Source: Bacteroidota bacterium (lineage in GTDB: Bacteria; Bacteroidota; Bacteroidia; Chitinophagales; LD1). From it: DNA of 50,592 nucleotides. A model generated the notes under the pieces. The model had not been told where the DNA came from. It saw nothing but the letters and a program-made list of their open reading frames with translations, and did not search any database. Position 1 is the stretch's first letter. The number at the start of each line of letters is the position of its first letter. Shown here piece by piece: positions 16,497 through 24,847 of this stretch. The translations under genes and the position numbers were made by a program. Location of the stretch: contig JAOQAO010000108.1 of assembly GCA_025963485.1 (NCBI GenBank), positions 1-50,592 on the forward strand, read 5' to 3'.

Positions 16497-16526
16497 TGAT
16501 GGAACTTATACAGATGTGGACATTTG
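16496..16526 (+). promoter_or_regulatory. Promoter of the TIR/caspase operon
   Basis: TTG (16496-16498), 20 bp, GACATTTG (16519-16526), one mismatch from TAnnTTTG. The weaker -7 box suits an activator-dependent promoter. The start would be near 16533, about 23 nt before the ATG at 16556. Confidence 0.6.
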
Positions 16527-16555
16527 CCGGCACAATCACCAAATCAAAAAACATC

Positions 16556-17140
16556 ATGGCACTGTACGATAGTCAGTATTTGAAGCAGCTCGTGAGAGAG
16601 AAGGGGCAATCAAGGAGGATAAAATTGCTCAGCGAAAGTACAACGATAAATTCAACCTTCGATATTTTCATTGCCCATAGTTTCCTCGACAAAGAAGAAG
16701 TAGAAGGACTCTATATCGAGCTGACCGACCAGGGCTATTCGGTCTATGTAGACTGGATCATAGACCCGCACCTGGACAGGCACAATGTGACAAAGGAGAC
16801 TGCCGCCTGGATCAGGGCGCGCCTCAGGGCATCAAGGTCTTTGATACTCGCTATCTCAGAAAATGAACAAATGTCAAAATGGACGCCATGGGAGCTGGGC
16901 TATGTGGACGGCCATACCACGAAGTGCTCTATACTGCCTGTCTCCGCACAGGCGCATGGCCACCGGTCGTTCAAAGGCAAGGAATACCTGTCACTCTATC
17001 CATATATCAAAAAGGCACGCATAGACTTGAGAGAGGACCTCTATCTGGTGGATTCACCCAACCGGTTTGTGCTGTTGGATGAATGGGTAAAGAAGAACGC
17101 AGGACCCAGATTAAGTAGCGTAAATATTGATTCACTATGA
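16556..17140 (+). CDS. TIR-domain protein 1
   Basis: 194 aa from MALYDSQYLKQL; this start fits the promoter at 16496-16526. Residues 34-125 form a TIR domain: strand A FDIFIAHSFLDKE, the BB-loop region YSVYVDWIIDP, then SRSLILAISEN and KWTPWELGYVDG. In TIR NADases the catalytic Glu sits in a W-x3-E motif, here Trp 109/Glu 113, so NAD+ hydrolysis or conversion is plausible. The first 33 and last 60 residues match no domain I know. Its TGA stop overlaps the caspase start (ATGA), so both proteins are made together. Confidence 0.85.
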   Translation: MALYDSQYLKQLVREKGQSRRIKLLSESTTINSTFDIFIAHSFLDKEEVEGLYIELTDQGYSVYVDWIIDPHLDRHNVTKETAAWIRARLRASRSLILAISENEQMSKWTPWELGYVDGHTTKCSILPVSAQAHGHRSFKGKEYLSLYPYIKKARIDLREDLYLVDSPNRFVLLDEWVKKNAGPRLSSVNIDSL

Positions 17141-18078
17141 GACGAGCACTGGTCGTAGGAATAAACAAGTATCCAGGATCACCCCTTTTTGGCTGTGTGA
17201 ACGATGCGAATGATTTTAAGAAGATCATCGAGACTAATGAGGATGGTTCGCCGAATTTCGATGTGCGGGTAGAGGAAAATATCGGCACAAAGGCAGAACT
17301 CAAAGCGAAGATCGCAAAACTATTTGCTGCTGAATCAGACATGTCTCTGCTATACTTTTCCGGGCATGGCATAATCACTGAACTTGGTGGCTACATCATG
17401 ACGCCGGATTATAAAAGTTATGATGAAGGCGTCTCTATGGATGAGATACTGAACCTCGCCAATGAATCCAGGGCCAAAGACAGGATCATCTTTCTCGACT
17501 GCTGTCATGCAGGAGCTATGGGTAGCCCTGCCGTGATGGGTGGCAGCTCCTCTATGATCAAGTCAGGTGTATCCATACTATCGGCCAGCAGGAGTGATGA
17601 AACATCGATGGAGTTCAATGGTCATGGAGTCTTTACCAGCCTATTGCTGGATGGGCTAAGCGGTGGTGCAGCTGACCTCTGCGGCAACATAACTGCCGCC
17701 AATATTTATACCTATATAGATCAAGCTCTGGGTGCCTGGCACCAGAGGCCGGTGTTTAAAACCAATATCACCCGCTTCACTTCGCTGAGGAATGTAAAAC
17801 CTCAGGTACCGAAAGAAATATTACGGTTGCTGGTTAGTTATTTCCCTGTGCCTGAGGCAGAGTATAAGCTGGATCGCACTTATGAATACACCAACAAGAA
17901 GGTCGCCATAGAGGAAAAGGTCGTCATATTCAAAAATTTGCAAAGACTCACAAGCGTAGGCCTCATAGTTCCCGTGGGCGAGGAACATATGTACTGGGCC
18001 GCACAAAACGGCAAGTCATGCAGGCTTACAGCCCTGGGTTATCACTACTGGAGATTGGTAAAGGAAGGAAGGTTATAA
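17137..18078 (+). CDS. Caspase-like (peptidase C14) protease with C-terminal helical/winged-helix tail
   Basis: 313 aa. Residues 1-220 are a metacaspase-type p20 domain: start RRALVVGINKYPG, catalytic His 77 in YFSGHG, and catalytic Cys 123 in IIFLDCCHAGAMG. The active dyad is intact. Residues about 228-313 look like a small winged-helix domain (LRLLVSYFPV..., VGLIVPVGEEHMYWAA, LTALGYHYWRLV), the kind of appendage that couples bacterial caspases to partners. Metacaspases prefer Arg/Lys at P1, though specificity here is unknown. It overlaps the TIR 1 gene by 4 bp and precedes TIR 2 by 10 bp. Substrate candidates are operon products, including the 261-aa protein at its end. Confidence 0.9.
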   Translation: MRRALVVGINKYPGSPLFGCVNDANDFKKIIETNEDGSPNFDVRVEENIGTKAELKAKIAKLFAAESDMSLLYFSGHGIITELGGYIMTPDYKSYDEGVSMDEILNLANESRAKDRIIFLDCCHAGAMGSPAVMGGSSSMIKSGVSILSASRSDETSMEFNGHGVFTSLLLDGLSGGAADLCGNITAANIYTYIDQALGAWHQRPVFKTNITRFTSLRNVKPQVPKEILRLLVSYFPVPEAEYKLDRTYEYTNKKVAIEEKVVIFKNLQRLTSVGLIVPVGEEHMYWAAQNGKSCRLTALGYHYWRLVKEGRL

Positions 18079-18088
18079 ATAAAAAACA

Positions 18089-18754
18089 ATGACTGAGACA
18101 CAAGAAAAATATGATGTAGTAATCTCTTTTGCTGAAGAAGATAGGGCCTATGCAGATGCATTCGACGCACGGCTCACTGCGGGGGGGCTGAAAGTTTATA
18201 CGTACTTCAATAAATTTTTTGAGACAGCAGGTGAGCCGCTGGATCAGAAGCTGGTGGATATATATACCAGGTATTCCCGGTTTGCTATTGTTCTCATTAG
18301 TTCACACTACCTGAATGATACAAAAAAATTTGTGCCCATTGAAATAGATGCAATTAATAAGCGAAGGAATGAGCAAGGAAATTATGTGTTCCCGATTTTT
18401 TTGGAAGATGGCCTTGTCGAGCAGGCGAACCAGAAACTCCATGGCATCGGACAAGTTGGTTACTTGGAGTTTTTTCGGGCTATGAATACGGAGGAGATCG
18501 TAAAGGAGATCATAAAGAAACTGAAGAAGAAGAATGGAGCAGAGGTAAACGATTTAAAAGTCGCAATCAACTACGAGGTGGTAACACTAAGAACTGTCAA
18601 TAGCTCAAATAGTAATTCGAACAATAATTCAAATATCCACTCAAACAACAATTCAAATAATAAAACAACAAATTTCAATATAGCTGGTGGGGTTGGGCAA
18701 ATTCACAAAAATGACAAGGCCATTTACAATAAAAACAATAGGGATGGAAAATAA
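18089..18754 (+). CDS. TIR-domain protein 2 with Asn-rich linker and C-terminal RHIM/amyloid-like motif
   Basis: 221 aa. Residues 8-145 are a TIR domain: YDVVISFAEEDRAYADAF, LKVYTYFNK, FAIVLISSHYL, and FVPIEIDAI with Glu 85 in the F-x3-E position of the catalytic Glu. A Ser/Asn-only linker follows (about 171-195). The last 25 residues contain GGVGQIHKNDKAIYNKNN (200-217). This motif matches, without gaps, the N-terminal part of the next gene's product (8 of 19 identical: G-x-V-x-x-[IL]-H-x-N-D-x-A-x-Y-x-x-N). Effector-domain, linker, short C-terminal motif is the layout of bacterial amyloid-signalling effectors. Its 3' end overlaps the next gene by 11 bp. Confidence 0.85.
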   Translation: MTETQEKYDVVISFAEEDRAYADAFDARLTAGGLKVYTYFNKFFETAGEPLDQKLVDIYTRYSRFAIVLISSHYLNDTKKFVPIEIDAINKRRNEQGNYVFPIFLEDGLVEQANQKLHGIGQVGYLEFFRAMNTEEIVKEIIKKLKKKNGAEVNDLKVAINYEVVTLRTVNSSNSNSNNNSNIHSNNNSNNKTTNFNIAGGVGQIHKNDKAIYNKNNRDGK

Positions 18755-21173
18755 TGAAACAACACCCACCGAAACATCCTCACCCTCCTCTGGCATTGAA
18801 TCGACGCAACCTGCCGTGGAATCTATTAATGATAGTACACAGCCTGGCACAACTGAGGGTAGTGAAGGAGATTCGAAAAATACTACTATAAATGGAGAAG
18901 TTAAGGAACTCCACAACAATGACAACGCTACTTATTATAATAATAAGTATGAGATACTAAAGAATGTCCGTGAAATTCAATTTGATCCGACTACTATTTC
19001 GGAAAATGATATAAAAAATACCGCCAAACTGCTCTCAAGTGAAGAAAGGAGTAAAAACTGTGAACTACTCATATCCAAGCGTGTTTTATTATTGGATTTT
19101 CCTGATGAAGAGCTTGCCTTATACATGTCTATAAATATTGCTGAATTCGCTCAAAAAAACGGTTATAAACTATGGAAAACGCTTCTTACCCCGGGTATGA
19201 TGAATCTGGAGGGGGTATATTTTGATAATTTTTTTTCAAGTATACACAGATCAGATAATCCCGAACACCACAAATCCCTTTTTATCATTGATTGCAACAA
19301 TGCAAATTTTACGAGCTCATTACATACTACAAAGAATAAAAGAGATGAGTATATCAGTCTCCTTTCAGAATCTAAGTACGACCAACTCGTAATTCTCATA
19401 ATTTACAAGCATCTCTATTCAATTCCCCAGCAAGTATACACTCTTTTTGCGCCTGCAGATCTGCCACATGATCCTTTGTCCTTTTTGGCTTATATGGGAA
19501 TGAGGTTTACTGATGATGAGGTAAGCAGCCTCCGTAGCCTTATCAACTCTATCATCGCAAAAGGCATTTGGGGTGAGTCTCCCGATGGGCATTATACTCT
19601 CATAAAAGAAAAGTTTGATAAATACAAAAACTTCATCAGGATAGATCAGCATTTACGCGAAGTGTTGGGGAAAGAGCAAAATGAATACCAGGAAAAGTAC
19701 AAAAGCCAGCATAAACTGGAACAAAGCCTGTTGTTTTCGGCCTTGCACTTCGGCGAAGTCTCCTACAGCAGTTTTTACTTTATAGTCGAGGTTTTGCTGG
19801 AAGGTGAAAAACAGCCATCAGTGCGAAAGAAGCAAATAATATCTGAGGAGACCATGCAGCATACCATCATAGATGAACTCATTGAGGTAGATGCCAAAGC
19901 CGAATGGCTAAAAATGGGCGATGACTACCTGGCCAAGCTTAATATTGTTCCATCAATAAATGCAAACGGGCTTCGTATTATCCGGTTTAGCGATGCGGAA
20001 TTTGAGGTCCAGTCAAGGGCCTATTTTAACAGGATGTTCGCCGCTTCCACCAGCTTTTTTAAAAAGTTGGAAGACCGGGGGATACTTTTTAGCGATGAGC
20101 TTACCATTGAAGAAATAGAAAAGTACATTGATTTATGCTTTTCCTGGTTTACGCGGGAGACACCGGCATTTCGTATCAATTTCCTTAAAAACCTGCTGAC
20201 TGGTTCAATGGCCATCGTGGAAGATTGGTTTACAGTCGATGATATCAGGCTCAACAGGATTTCAGTATTCCTGAAGCGATGGTATAAGACAGAGGGCTAT
20301 GGGAATGGCGCTCATACTGTACTTGCTTCCTTTATCAAAGATGGACATTACCGCGCGATCACAAACCTGATCTTTAAGATTAAAAAGATCATGATCGAAG
20401 ACGAAGTATTCAATCTGGCTGATCGGGTTGCGTTTCTACTGGACTATCACTTTGGAGCAGAAGAAGATTTAACTGCATTATTGAAAAATGCCGGCAGTCT
20501 CTATTGGGGCTTGTTATCCTTTTGTAATTATTATCCCTTATTAATACTTCCTACTCTTATAGAACTTGGGGCATGGAGAGATGAAGAAAAGCACTCAGAC
20601 ATAGTCCAATTATATGCATCTACATTAATTCATAGCCTAACTGTTATATGCAGAAATAAGCCTGATATGATAAGTAAGACCAAACAGGCTGCTATCCCAT
20701 CATTTTTTCATGAACTAAACAACAAGGTAAACGAACAAGAATATGCCGCCCTCTTGGTTGATAATCTCCTGACCTGTACCGGACATGTAGAAAAAATACC
20801 CAAAACCCTAATGGAAGTATACTTAATACTGATAAGTATGACCCTAAAGGAATTCGAATTTAAAGCCGGAAAAGCAACAGTAGAAGATATGACTTTTGCC
20901 CTGGTAGCAGCCACCCTTGGCGAATGGTATTGCCAACTAAAGGAAGCGGATAATAAATCTGCCCGCTCCTTCGCTGATTTGTTGGTCCGTACCTTTGTCC
21001 GAACAGCCGAAAAGAAGACCGTAGCTGCTGTCCGGCGCCTGCTGAGCGAACAGAAAATGTATCTCACCACACTTATTGGAAAGATCGGAGATCCGAAAGC
21101 AAAAGAAAAGAAAAGGCTAAGAGAAAAAATTACGGCGCTTTACGACCTGATAAACAATCTAAATAAAATATAG
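18744..21173 (+). CDS. STAND-like sensor candidate with N-terminal RHIM/amyloid-like motif, 809 aa
   Basis: Start chosen at MENNETTPTETSS (18744); an upstream ATG at 18687 would overlap TIR 2 by 68 bp and add unrelated residues. Residues 1-48 are a Ser/Thr/Glu/Pro-rich disordered segment. Residues 50-68 carry NGEVKELHNNDNATYYNNK, the partner motif of TIR 2. Residues 110-225 look like a degenerate P-loop NTPase core: RVLLLDFPDEELALYM in Walker A position but lacking GK[ST], SLFIIDCNN in Walker B position and QLVILIIY as the next strand. The remaining 550 residues are helical, ARM/HEAT-like. I infer a STAND-type sensor or scaffold that has lost ATP binding; no known family is recognised with certainty. 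Confidence 0.75.
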   Translation: MENNETTPTETSSPSSGIESTQPAVESINDSTQPGTTEGSEGDSKNTTINGEVKELHNNDNATYYNNKYEILKNVREIQFDPTTISENDIKNTAKLLSSEERSKNCELLISKRVLLLDFPDEELALYMSINIAEFAQKNGYKLWKTLLTPGMMNLEGVYFDNFFSSIHRSDNPEHHKSLFIIDCNNANFTSSLHTTKNKRDEYISLLSESKYDQLVILIIYKHLYSIPQQVYTLFAPADLPHDPLSFLAYMGMRFTDDEVSSLRSLINSIIAKGIWGESPDGHYTLIKEKFDKYKNFIRIDQHLREVLGKEQNEYQEKYKSQHKLEQSLLFSALHFGEVSYSSFYFIVEVLLEGEKQPSVRKKQIISEETMQHTIIDELIEVDAKAEWLKMGDDYLAKLNIVPSINANGLRIIRFSDAEFEVQSRAYFNRMFAASTSFFKKLEDRGILFSDELTIEEIEKYIDLCFSWFTRETPAFRINFLKNLLTGSMAIVEDWFTVDDIRLNRISVFLKRWYKTEGYGNGAHTVLASFIKDGHYRAITNLIFKIKKIMIEDEVFNLADRVAFLLDYHFGAEEDLTALLKNAGSLYWGLLSFCNYYPLLILPTLIELGAWRDEEKHSDIVQLYASTLIHSLTVICRNKPDMISKTKQAAIPSFFHELNNKVNEQEYAALLVDNLLTCTGHVEKIPKTLMEVYLILISMTLKEFEFKAGKATVEDMTFALVAATLGEWYCQLKEADNKSARSFADLLVRTFVRTAEKKTVAAVRRLLSEQKMYLTTLIGKIGDPKAKEKKRLREKITALYDLINNLNKI

Positions 21174-21176
21174 CAT

Positions 21177-23555
21177 ATGATATTCGACAATCTGATCAAA
21201 TCAATTAAGGACAACACGGTCAAAGTTGGGGCGAATGATATAGCCCTCTATGCAAAAAAGGAGAATAATACTTTTAAAATACTCGACAAGAAACCTTTTC
21301 TCGGGGGCAATTCATTCAGTACGTATGTTGTAAACACCGACCATTGGGTAAGGCATGACCTGAAATGCAATATAAGCTCAATGGAAAACTCTATGCATAG
21401 TTTTGACCTCCATATCAACTATGAGATCAGGATCGCAGCCGGCGATGAAAAAAGGGCCCTCAACTTTTTTCTGGAGCAAGATACACAAGTATTTAGCTCT
21501 GCCTTTAATGCCGCTCTTGAAAACTGGATACTGGAATATGTAAGAACCTACCCACACGGTTTTGATGGCTTTATGGAGCGTTTTTTCGAAGATACCAAAC
21601 CATTGCGCGAGTTCCTGCAGTCGAAGGTAAAGATTCATGGCATCACCATGAATTTGAGTATAGCCACGGTAGCCGATGAGCCCGAGTCGACTGTAAAAGG
21701 GACCCTGCATGTTAAGCCAAATGATCAAACCGAGTATGTCGACATCAGGTATGTGGCCAATATCAATGTTTTCAAGCCCAATAAGCTGAAATCATGGAAA
21801 TCTACAAGCAGGCGCTCAGAGACAGAGAAAGAGCAGATACTCAAATCCCTGATGACCGGCCAGTCTATAAAGAAGCTATTTGAATCACAGATCTATTATA
21901 AAAGTATAGTAGATGACCTTAATGGTTCTGTGAAGAGTAAAGTTATTGATTCACTTAACGATCTTTTGAATCAGGAAGGCTGGGCCATCAATGAGCTCAC
22001 TTTATTTTACGATAGACCGAGACACGAGATACAGAATGAGATCCAGCACAAAACTGAATGCGCTATACTTAACTATACAAAAGGCCTGTCTATCAATCAT
22101 ACAATACTCGTTTCGCTGGATGATGTGGGTAAGTTCAACAAGGCTAATTTATCCGGGCCTGAAGCCGTAAAATGGCTCAAAGCGGAACTGGACAAAGAGG
22201 TGAGAAGCTCTTTGCTCAGGAAAACGTTTTCAGAAGTAGTATTATCTTTTAGCACCTATGCAGATCAGATAGAGTGTGTATTCCAGGAAAAAGCGCAGAG
22301 TATAGGCCTCACTGTCAAACAAATAATATCGCGCCCCGAACTGCCCGATTGGGATATTGTGTTCAATAGTTTTACGATTGACCTGCCGTTTCAAAAATAC
22401 AATACCAGAGACACCTCGGTATATGCATACATTGAGATAAAGTGCAAACTTCATTTGAATCTTGAATCCAGGAAATTGAAAAGTTTAATTATCCCGGGAG
22501 TCAATATCAGGGAAGTCATAGAATCAACTATCCGGGAAACTGCACAGAGAGTGTTGCTAAAAATATCCCCGGAAGATTATTACCTGAATTTTATGACATC
22601 TATTGGGGACCTGCCCTCGGTGGAAGACAGGCTAAAACAACAGATATCCGATGCGATCATTGAACAGCTGGGGCTGCGGGACGGCAGCAGAGAACAAGAT
22701 AACCTGCCTGAAATCGTGATCAGGCTCGATACAAATGCAGATGCCCTGTCAAGGCGTGCACGAAAGCTGATCGCCGAAGGAGATATGGGTTTTATCCTGA
22801 ACCTGTCGAGCAATGCAGAAAGGGGAAGGACTGACAGCGTCCAGTATAAGATCACCTATTATATCACTCAGGTAGACCCCGAAAAATGGCACACATTCGC
22901 AGGCTTTTCATACCCTTACCTGGAAGACACCAAAGAAGCTACGGTCTTGCGCGACCCGGAATTCATTGCTAAAATATTTCCTCTCATAGAAGATACTCTC
23001 AGGGATAACATGACAGCCCTTTTGGAAAATAAATCAAATGAGGTGCTAAGGTATACTGATGACAATACGAAAGCAGGCCTTGAAATGGCAGAGGCCCTTA
23101 ATATATGTGAAGGCATGATCAGGAATAAATATGGCCTGGTGATCCGCTTCAATCTTCCGCACAGGCTTGCTACGCAAAGTGAACGTTTTGAGCAAAAAGC
23201 CACCAACATCAAACTCGAAATGCAGGCCAACTATACGGTAGCCGATTTCAAGGATAAGCTCGAAGAAAAAAGAGAGCTGGAAAAAGAAGTTAGAAGTCTC
23301 CAGATAAAAAACCCCGGCGCACCGGAAATAAAGATTTACAAAAAGAGAATCCAGGAACTGGAAGAGAAGTATAACCTGATCAACGCATCTGCTGACAGGA
23401 TGCTGGCAGATTCAAAAGAAAAAGGGGCCAGGCCCATAGACAAAGGTAGCAGCAGTTTGAAGAATAACCCTTCACTGAGCCTGCTTGATCAGGACAATCC
23501 TCAGATAAAAAAGCTGACCGAAGGCGGGGATACTGAAAACGAAAATAAGGACTAA
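21177..23555 (+). CDS. Tandem SPFH/Band-7-like protein candidate, 792 aa
   Basis: Starts 3 bp after the previous gene. Several segments repeat the same order: a beta pair of the form x-Y-x-I-x-[IV], a long amphipathic helix, then a strand introduced by a [GW]-[LWI]-x-[IV] turn. Examples are LHINYEIRIAAGDEKRALNF; LFESQIYYKSIVDDLNGSVK followed by GWAINELTLFYD; LDKEVRSSLLRKTFSEVVLS followed by IGLTVKQIISRPEL; and YKITYYITQVDPEKWHTF followed by GLVIRFNLPHRLA. This is how SPFH/Band-7 and vault repeats read. I count about five modules. Residues about 700-750 are coiled coil. No membrane segment is seen. A ring- or cage-forming scaffold is possible; the assignment is inference from pattern only. Confidence 0.7.
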   Translation: MIFDNLIKSIKDNTVKVGANDIALYAKKENNTFKILDKKPFLGGNSFSTYVVNTDHWVRHDLKCNISSMENSMHSFDLHINYEIRIAAGDEKRALNFFLEQDTQVFSSAFNAALENWILEYVRTYPHGFDGFMERFFEDTKPLREFLQSKVKIHGITMNLSIATVADEPESTVKGTLHVKPNDQTEYVDIRYVANINVFKPNKLKSWKSTSRRSETEKEQILKSLMTGQSIKKLFESQIYYKSIVDDLNGSVKSKVIDSLNDLLNQEGWAINELTLFYDRPRHEIQNEIQHKTECAILNYTKGLSINHTILVSLDDVGKFNKANLSGPEAVKWLKAELDKEVRSSLLRKTFSEVVLSFSTYADQIECVFQEKAQSIGLTVKQIISRPELPDWDIVFNSFTIDLPFQKYNTRDTSVYAYIEIKCKLHLNLESRKLKSLIIPGVNIREVIESTIRETAQRVLLKISPEDYYLNFMTSIGDLPSVEDRLKQQISDAIIEQLGLRDGSREQDNLPEIVIRLDTNADALSRRARKLIAEGDMGFILNLSSNAERGRTDSVQYKITYYITQVDPEKWHTFAGFSYPYLEDTKEATVLRDPEFIAKIFPLIEDTLRDNMTALLENKSNEVLRYTDDNTKAGLEMAEALNICEGMIRNKYGLVIRFNLPHRLATQSERFEQKATNIKLEMQANYTVADFKDKLEEKRELEKEVRSLQIKNPGAPEIKIYKKRIQELEEKYNLINASADRMLADSKEKGARPIDKGSSSLKNNPSLSLLDQDNPQIKKLTEGGDTENENKD

Positions 23556-23557
23556 TC

Positions 23558-24235
23558 ATGAGAAAATACATATGCTCAAACAGGCTCGTAACTCAACCAT
23601 GCAGCTTGCGTCTTGCCGGTACAATAACGATGGGAAGCGATGATGCACAATTAAAATGCAAAGAATGCAATTCCGAATTGGAGCCGCTTGAGGAGAACAC
23701 GTCACCACAACCGCCATCGCGCGTCTGGAAATATGCAGGGATATCACTGGCAGTACTAGTAATAATGGTCGTGGCAGTATTATTTATCGAGCACAACAAA
23801 AACAGCACCGTAGATACACTTACTGCAAAACCGGAAGAGAAGATACAAGACCAAACTGTTACTTCTAAAGCCACTGATACATCAGGTAAGCATGCCGATC
23901 AAAAGCAATATTATATTCCTTCACCTTCTAAGCCAGATCCAGCCCATAGCCGTGATAAAATGACACTGACTACCATCCAACATTTTTTTGATGATCTGTC
24001 AGGTGGACCAGCGCCATACAGTGCAAAGAGCGATCTTTTAAAATCCGGGGTCGAGCGATTTTTCACAAGCCCCGAAGCGAGAATCGCTACACTGGGCAAG
24101 AACCATACCCAAACGGACGAGATGTCAGCTTCAGATTTCGGTGAGCTGCTCTGCACTTCTGGTCAGCGGTATTTCTTTGTAGGCGGCGAACTGGAAGGGA
24201 CGAGATATTCCAAAGTATATGTCACCGCACAATAA
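23558..24235 (+). CDS. Zinc-ribbon protein with one transmembrane helix
   Basis: 225 aa. The N-terminus has C6-x8-C15 and C34-x2-C37, a plausible zinc ribbon on the cytoplasmic side. One membrane helix follows at 58-77 (YAGISLAVLVIMVVAVLFIE). After a polar linker, the C-terminal domain (about 135-225; TTIQHFFDDLSGG, GELLCTSGQRYFFVGGELEG) would be periplasmic. It starts 2 bp after the SPFH-like gene. The topology makes it the bridge between the cytoplasmic TIR/caspase proteins and the secreted products of the next three genes. Family not recognised. Confidence 0.75.
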   Translation: MRKYICSNRLVTQPCSLRLAGTITMGSDDAQLKCKECNSELEPLEENTSPQPPSRVWKYAGISLAVLVIMVVAVLFIEHNKNSTVDTLTAKPEEKIQDQTVTSKATDTSGKHADQKQYYIPSPSKPDPAHSRDKMTLTTIQHFFDDLSGGPAPYSAKSDLLKSGVERFFTSPEARIATLGKNHTQTDEMSASDFGELLCTSGQRYFFVGGELEGTRYSKVYVTAQ

Positions 24236-24244
24236 AAGAAAAAC

Positions 24245-24847
24245 ATGAAAAAACTAATACCATTTATTGGCTTTATATGTATATCAGCAAGTATTTGCCT
24301 GGCACAATCCAATACAACCGATAAGGAGGCGAAGCTCACTAAAGCCGAAATAGAGGATTTCACGGATCAGGCAAGCAGGGTTGTCTGGAACCTGGGAAGG
24401 GATATCACTATAATAGCAGATAAATCTCAGGACTCACTGAAAAGGAGAGCAGCCATAAAACTGGCCTGCAAATTATTTATCAATGCAGATAGCAATATAG
24501 TCCAGGTAAGCTCAGTACTCCCTGGCATCCCTATCAAATTCGTACCCGTAAGGGTCTATTTGAATTCGCTTTTCGACCTCCCGTATAGCAAGGTCAATAT
24601 CGTATGGTATCACGTTTACTTCTCTAAGCTATTTGAACCCGGCGAGGGTGGCCTTTATTACGGTATAGCAAACATATCTCAGACTTTCACGGGATATGCA
24701 AGCAAAGATATTGGAACCTATCATGATGTGACTGAAAAAAAAATAAAGATAGTAATAGAAAAGATAGGTGAAATGGATGGAGACAAAGAAAAGCAATACT
24801 GGCGCCTTTTTCTGGGAGATATACAAGTAACCGAAACAAAGCAATAA
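24245..24847 (+). CDS. Secreted protein, 200 aa, NTF2-like candidate
   Basis: Signal peptide MKKLIPFIGFICISASICLA with cleavage before QSN. The mature part runs from a helical first half (LKRRAAIKLACKLFI) into PVRVYLNSLFDLPYSKVNIV, then YYGIANISQTFTGYASKDIG and LFLGDIQVTETK. The R-V-x-x-Y-L-N-x-L element followed by strands resembles a common Bacteroidota periplasmic module, and the gene at 25658 has a similar RVQEYLNNL. An NTF2/SnoaL-like fold is my guess. No Cys in the mature part, so no lipid anchor. It lies 9 bp after the zinc-ribbon gene, and its stop overlaps the next start. Confidence 0.75.
   Translation: MKKLIPFIGFICISASICLAQSNTTDKEAKLTKAEIEDFTDQASRVVWNLGRDITIIADKSQDSLKRRAAIKLACKLFINADSNIVQVSSVLPGIPIKFVPVRVYLNSLFDLPYSKVNIVWYHVYFSKLFEPGEGGLYYGIANISQTFTGYASKDIGTYHDVTEKKIKIVIEKIGEMDGDKEKQYWRLFLGDIQVTETKQ

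Larger units (their letters stand above)
16357..16555. promoter_or_regulatory. Divergent regulatory region between the two-component operon and the TIR/caspase operon
   Basis: 199 bp with two back-to-back promoters and two matching palindromes. A frame extending from 16370 into the TIR gene would bury this region. I treat it as non-coding because promoter, operator and spacing signals fit on both sides, and the residues it would encode show no domain. Confidence 0.7.

Noticed and set aside
16370-16555. N-terminal extension of TIR protein 1 from 16370
   Set aside because: It would cover both promoters and both palindromes, and encodes no recognisable domain; the ATG at 16556 fits the promoter better.
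18687-18743. Upstream start of the STAND-like protein
   Set aside because: It lies inside the TIR 2 coding end and adds residues unlike the disordered N-terminus; the ATG at 18744 gives an 11-bp overlap typical of this operon.
16556-18754. Thoeris system
   Set aside because: TIR proteins are present but there is no ThsA-type SIR2/SLOG or other known Thoeris effector nearby.
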